Shown one piece after another: positions 59,430-64,000 of a DNA stretch of 64,000 nt. Under the pieces are notes generated by a model, which saw nothing but the letters and a program-made list of their open reading frames with translations, had not been told where the DNA came from and searched no databases. The stretch's first letter is position 1. The number at the start of each line of letters is the position of its first letter. A program made the position numbers and the translations under genes. Location: assembly GCA_037957365.1 (NCBI GenBank), contig JARHVA010001427.1, positions 1,512,001 to 1,576,000 of the forward strand, given 5' to 3'. Origin of the DNA: Torreya grandis (Eukaryota > Streptophyta > Pinopsida > Cupressales > Taxaceae).

Positions 59430-59710
59430 TATCTATTTTATTTTCCTTTTTAATTCTAAATGTGAATCGATGTGGTGCCCATGCATTCTATGATATTCAC
59501 AATAATATCTAGATCTCCTCACTGGGTGTATAAGGGGTAGGTTGAACAACTTAACTTTAATAATTTCCCTTAGTACCTCACTTGAAATCTTATTTGATAT
59601 TTTAATTTTTTTAATCACTATTTTTAGATGTAATTTATTGTGATTTATGATTTGGATATGAAAGAGTGACAAGCACAACTTTGCTAGGTATAGATGCATA
59701 TACATGGTTT
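59430..59710 (-). pseudogene. Gag knuckle remnant of G2
   Basis: A 90-codon open piece on the minus strand (59433-59705) includes SSEVLREIIKVKLFNLPLIH and then YYCEYHRMHGHHIDSHLELK with RKIK. The CEYHRMHGHHIDSH block (Cys at 59499-59501) is the same kind of knuckle as CDFHRELGH in G1, with His where the last Cys is expected. The spacing and the following LELKRKI fit a Ty3/Gypsy gag end. The rest of gag upstream (59.7-60.4 kb) could not be read. Confidence 0.65.
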
Positions 59711-60431
59711 ACTCTAGCATATACCGAAGGTTGTGTACATGTAATGTGATTAGAAAATAATTTCACCTATTCAATAACTGACTTTTATTATATAAATATT
59801 ATATTATCTTATTCATACTAATAATTTGATCCCTTAGAGTCTCACAAATGCAAACCCTAATTACTTCTGATTGAACACGTAGGCACACACCCTATAAATA
59901 AGAGGTGTGAATAGACTGAGTATGGGGATAAATGGTAATAGTATAGGCTGCTTCATCTCATGAAGGAGTGATATCATGGACTTGGTTAGAGGTAAAGTAG
60001 CTATCACCCTCATGGAGATGAGGAGGAGAAGGAGATTCTTTCTTATGCATAAGATATGACATTGAAACTTGGAACCTAGTTGTTAGCTTATGTAATAGAT
60101 CCTCTATCTATGTAAAGATTTATTTCTTAATTAAATTATTCATAAGAGGAAAATAATTTTTTAGAGATATAATGAAATATATCATGCATATTAATTTATA
60201 TAAAGCATCATCTATACATGTCTTTATGTCTTTTCTTACTTCATTCTGAAATAAATGGAACAAGCATGCAAATAAAAGTATTAAACTTTGAAACAAAAAT
60301 TTATACACTTATTATGTCATTATTTTCATGATTATATTAAATAAAATCATAAAATTTATGGATCTAAAATTTTAATGCTAAAAATGTAAACCCTAGGGTT
60401 ATCTAGGGTTAGGTTTTGTGCAATGTTCGAA

Positions 60432-60450
60432 GTAAATTGGGTTCACTAAA
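60432..60450 (-). other. Primer binding site of G2
   Basis: On the minus strand TTTAGTGAACCCAATTTAC follows the LTR end AACA. It matches the G1 site at 15 of 19 positions. Confidence 0.75.
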
Positions 60451-61006
60451 TGTTTTAACCTTATAGGACTTAGTAAATGTAAATCTTATATTTATTAAAG
60501 ACTTGAGTAGACTAAATTAGGGTAATAATATATAATAAATATAACCACTTATTTGTTACAAAATTTACTATATTTGTCTTTTCTAAAAATAGTAATAAAT
60601 AATACAAGAAAGAACTTAGCTACAAAAAATTGAGATAGATGATTTGGGTGCTAAAAATTGAGGTGGAATTTGGTCTGAGTGTCATACACTAGATCTTGGT
60701 ATCAAAAAATCTCTTAGATAGTATCACCATAATTGGATAGTAGTGTCATTATTGTAAATGTGGTAGTAGTGTCTTGATATTGGTGGTAGTATCTTTTATG
60801 TAGGATTGTCTTGAGTTTCTAGATGCACCTATGTTTGGATCTATAAGGTTTGTTCTTTCATGAATGAGTCTTGAAACCTTATATTTGATTATTATGATTA
60901 GTTTTGTTGGCTATGACTAGTTTTATGATAAAACCCTAATCCTCCATGTAGGTAGGGCATTTAATTGAAATGAGCTAAAAGATGTGTTTGCTAGTAGGGT
61001 AGGCTC
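60451..61006 (-). repeat. 5' LTR of G2, truncated
   Basis: Matches 54748 to about 55286 and stops where TGTTAGAG of element D begins. The remaining part of about 680 bp is not seen between D and the window end. Confidence 0.8.
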
Positions 61007-61284
61007 TGTTAGAGTTGGTTCTCATGTTTAATAGGTTATATAGATATTTTTTTCCTTTTTAATAGTTTTTCCTTTTTTTTATTTATCCCACATTGGTTAA
61101 TTTGACTTACTTCATGTTTTTCCTTACCTATATATGTAAGGTTTCTCATTTATAACATATAAATATTATTTTATAGATATTATATGATATTACCTTTGTA
61201 TTTTAATATCATCTTTAAAACTCTTATTGTGATGATTTTACTGTTAATGCTTTAGATATTAAGTTTGGAATGATCTTGTTGACA
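61007..61284 (+). repeat. 5' LTR of Copia-like element D
   Basis: A 278-bp sequence starts TGTTAGAGTTGG and ends TTGTTGACA. It has TCCCACATTGG (61086-61096), common in plant LTRs, and a TATA-like CTATATATG at about 61127. A primer site follows at once. No 3' LTR is visible within the window. Its insertion broke the G2 LTR; the bases before it are GGCTC. Confidence 0.75.
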
Positions 61285-61291
61285 TTCCTTT

Positions 61292-61306
61292 TATGGTGTC
61301 AGAGTG
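61292..61306 (+). other. Primer binding site of element D
   Basis: TATGGTGTCAGAGTG lies eight bases after the LTR end and is two changes from TATGGTATCAGAGCG, the initiator-Met type site. Confidence 0.75.
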
Positions 61307-61709
61307 ATTTCCAACTGCCATTTTTCCAACTGTAATTTTTTGCATTGTTTGTCTACTCCTTAGATAACTTGTATGGTTCCTTTTAAGATCTAAGGTTTTT
61401 AATTCATATTTAAAACACCTCTATTGTGGAGATTTTTTGGTTTTGAGTGTGCTTAGATCTTTTGTATTTAGTTCTAATCATTCATAATAATTTACAATTG
61501 AGGTTCTTAGAACTGTTATGATGCCCATACATTTTTTTGGAAATATTATAAAGTTTTTTTAAGAAAATTATGACTATCTTATAGATCAATTTTATCTTCA
61601 CATAGGTGTCTGATTCAAAAAATTATTTCACTACTAGAAAGAATATTTTGAGAGGTTTCTAGAAAGTGGTCATAATAAAGATTATGTTCAATATCCAAAG
61701 AGATATGAA
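61307..61709 (+). pseudogene. Leader and possible gag start of element D
   Basis: Most of this is leader-like. A short sense stretch at about 61610-61715 reads NYFTTRKNILRGF, then after a shift ESGHNKDYVQYPKRYEALI, in the style of the N-terminal domain of Copia Gag. It stops at the border of element E's LTR. The same bases on the other strand could instead be the leader of element E, so the assignment is uncertain. Confidence 0.4.
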
Positions 61710-61721
61710 GCTCTAATATGA

Positions 61722-62039
61722 TGATAGTTTTAACAAGACTCTTCAACCAAGATCTCTCCGTGAATCCATTATCATATCCATGAAACTAATTCCTTACGCA
61801 CAAAGAATAAACTATCAATTATCCATTTTATCCTCTTCTCAAATAACTTACAATAAAGATGTATAAATAGGTAGAAGATAGGAGAATCCTAACCATCCCA
61901 TACATGTGGGACTAACTTCATCAATACAGGTATAATTAAGGCATAAACCCATCATCCTCATGAATGTGGAATAAAAATCTTCAAAGGAAATAATACTTAA
62001 GTAAGCTACAAATTAGGAAACTAATATCCTACACCAACA
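61722..62039 (-). repeat. LTR of Copia-like element E
   Basis: On the minus strand this 318-bp LTR starts TGTTGGTGTAGGATATTAG, has CCCACATGTATGGG and a TATA-like CTATTTATACATC, and ends AAAACTATCA. The purine tract CTTAAGGGGGGG lies on its high-coordinate side (62040-62050). A primer-site-like TCATATTAGAGC lies on its low side (61710-61721). Confidence 0.7.
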
Positions 62040-64000
62040 CCCCCCCTTAAGTGTAGCTTGGGTGGGTGCAATAAAAGATGCAGTGTGAATCCATGTGTCC
62101 CTATAGATGTTAATCCATCTTATTAGAGTACATGGATTATGAGTCACTATAATCACCAAGTGAAAGTAGAAATGGTGTTGAATATGACTATCACTGAACA
62201 TAAACATTGTACTCTAAAATATTGGGTTGAGTGATAAACCTGAGTAAGTACTAGTTGAATAACCTCTAACAAGATGGTGAGAAGTGACCACAAATATTGG
62301 TAAGGCTATCACACTAGTGTCATTATTGGGGATACCACATTGGTGTCACTATAAGAATCACCAAGAAGTTCATAGAGTCAAGAAACAAAAATCCCCATAT
62401 GGGTTTTGGAAAACAAAGTGCATGGATAAGATACCCATGTACAAAAGAGGAATATATAAAATACTCAAAAAAGTGTAAAATATACATATAACTCTCATAA
62501 AGCGGATAAAAAAGAGAAATACTTTAGGAAAAACTTCCCCCCCCCAAAGAGATAAAATAAGAAGAGAGAGATAGAAAGCCCTCCAAAGATGATGTTGAAG
62601 TATTCCACACTTCAAGTACTCAAAATTCAAAAAATAAATCAACAAGTACAAGTGGTCTTAATCCACTACTCAATCACAAAAATAATTAACATTAGGCTTC
62701 ACTAGAATAGCTTCAATCAAGAATATGGTTAGCAGTGTCAAAAGTACAAAAAAATATTATATGTGCAAGGAACGCTCAACACCTAAGAAGTAGAATCTAC
62801 ACCACACCCCCCCCTATTATTGACTAGGTGGAGTGATGATAAAAAAATTGTATGTACACCCCCCATAAAAAATGTGTCCACAAGTGGTTTGAATCCACTA
62901 CTCAAACATTGAACAAGTTGACACTATATGCATGAGAATAGATCCATATGCTATGGGAGACTATCAACTATCAAGAAAAATGGTGTCAAAAATACATATA
63001 AGGTCTCTCAAAGAGGATGCATCTAATAGTGATGGAAGAGACAAGAAACTGAGGAAGTGAAAAGGTGCCTAGAATAGAGCTCACAAATGCATGAAGGTAA
63101 ACAAGGCTAAATCAGAAAACCCCCATGGCACTTTATAACTTAGTGCAAGTACAATATATCCCATATACAAAATACCATATGAAAACAAAGAAGACATTAG
63201 GATTTACCAAAATATTTCCAAACAAGGAGAATGTCAACCTATCAAAAAAGTCATCACAAATCATGAGAGACACCAAAAATATGGATTAAAAAAGTGTATT
63301 TGTAGAATAAGGTAAGGTGTTAAGAAAGGGGCCTTGATGGATACATGACATAAATTGTAAGTGTGTCAAAGTACCAATGTGAAAACTAGAATAGAGCATG
63401 TCATGGGATGATGGAAGAGTGTGTCAAAAGGTGAAAAAACCCATCATGTATACGAAACCACACTTAAAAATATCAAATACCAAAAATGATAATCTATAAA
63501 GCACATGCAACGGACATCAAACTCAATTGAAAATGCATCTGAGATAATGCAAAGTGTACTAGTGGCATAAGAATTAAATCCCTATAGACACATGAAGGTA
63601 GATAAGGCTGAAATAATAAACCCACTTTTATTATTGTATAGCCCCCTTAAATTTAACACTTTATATTTTAGTGCATTTTTACAAAATAAATGACACTAAT
63701 AGATTGGGAATAAAAAACCTACACTTTTAAAAAAATAACACTCAATTTTGAGTTAATGATCAAAATATATAATTTTTACAAGGTTATCCCATCATAAATG
63801 GGTCAAAAAATAAAACATTTCACCAAAAAATATTAAATTCTTAGAGAAAATTAAATTAGTTCTACTAGATCTAGAAAAAGTGGATTTAAAGGAAATTTAT
63901 AGCAAAGGAAAAGAACAATATTCTACATAGATCAATCTTCCGTGCTGATTTTTCACTTTAAATATAAGATCTGATTCTTTTTCTTGATCATGTATAAAAC
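62040..64000 (-). mobile_element. Internal region of element E (runs off the window)
   Basis: The region adjoins the purine tract, so it is the 3' end of a minus-strand element. It has no gag or pol frame. It is marked by runs of seven to nine Cs (62040-62046, 62537-62546, 62806-62813) and by diverged internal repeats: CAAGTGGTYTKAATCCACTA at about 62649 and 62881, and an ATGAAGGTARAYAAGGCT phrase at about 63093 and 63593. It looks like the untranslated body of a non-autonomous Copia-like element such as C1. Confidence 0.55.

Larger units (their letters stand above)
54748..61006 (-). mobile_element. Ty3/Gypsy-like element G2, relative of G1
   Basis: On the minus strand the order is 5' LTR (61006 down to 60451, cut at its outer side by D), primer site, gag, non-coding part, purine tract, 3' LTR (55982 down to 54748). 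The LTR size, primer site, AACCCTAG phrases after it, gag knuckle and hairpins all match G1. The internal region is about 4.5 kb, and I saw only a gag relic and no reverse transcriptase. The flank before the 3' LTR end is CATAG (54743-54747); the partner duplication is not in view because the 5' LTR is incomplete. Confidence 0.8.

Noticed and set aside
59198..59512. 104-codon + strand frame with hydrophobic residues
   Set aside because: It lies opposite the G2 gag region. The hydrophobic look is what AT-rich antisense DNA gives, and no membrane protein family was recognised.

Overview
This window looks like AT-rich nuclear DNA from a seed plant, most likely a gymnosperm such as a conifer; species cannot be fixed. 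The signs are plant-type retrotransposon primer sites (initiator-tRNA-Met type), CCCTAAA-like interstitial repeats, a decayed plastid tRNA-Ser copy, very long LTRs, deep nesting and no bacterial gene organisation. I see no intact host gene. Almost every open frame is a short chance frame or a piece of a dead transposable element.

Layout. 1-6.9 kb: unassigned AT-rich DNA, with a plastid-like trnS relic (2598-2682), two strong palindromes and a degenerate telomere-like repeat block (5.4-6.6 kb). 6898-17198: a + strand Copia-like element (A) with 3-kb LTRs and a gag remnant, cut by a younger solo LTR with a perfect TTCCC duplication (11989-13135). 17285-35238: a second long-LTR Copia-like element (B, minus strand). 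It carries a small non-autonomous Copia-like element (C1) in its body and a truncated relative (C2) in its upstream LTR; C2 was itself split by a 8.5-kb Ty3/Gypsy-like gag-protease element (G1). 35.4-38.4 kb: a decayed gene of a DDE-transposase-like family with an in-frame 27-codon duplication over its Glu motif. 38.6-40.5 kb: about 3.4 tandem copies of a 558-bp repeat. 43.0-44.3 kb: an unidentified, proline-rich, multi-exon pseudogene on the minus strand. 44.9-51.55 kb: a long L1-type LINE with recognisable ORF1, endonuclease, reverse transcriptase, zinc finger and RNase H. 51.6-53.5 kb: a foldback element with about 500-bp inverted arms and a core of spaced hairpins. 54.7-61.0 kb: a second, minus-strand relative of G1 (G2), whose upstream LTR is cut by a Copia-like LTR (D). 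61.7-64 kb: part of another minus-strand Copia-like element (E).

How the parts relate. None of the LTR elements shows a recognisable reverse transcriptase or integrase, so A, B, C, G1 and G2 look non-autonomous; the LINE is the only sequence with polymerase motifs. G1 and G2 share a primer site, LTR size, a gag knuckle and small stem-loops in the 3' part of the internal region. One base pair of these stems has changed on both sides between the two elements, which hints at selection for RNA structure when they were active. The most interesting targets are these paired hairpins, the foldback element, the DDE-like pseudogene and the nest architecture. All boundaries and similarities were judged by eye, without alignment or database search.
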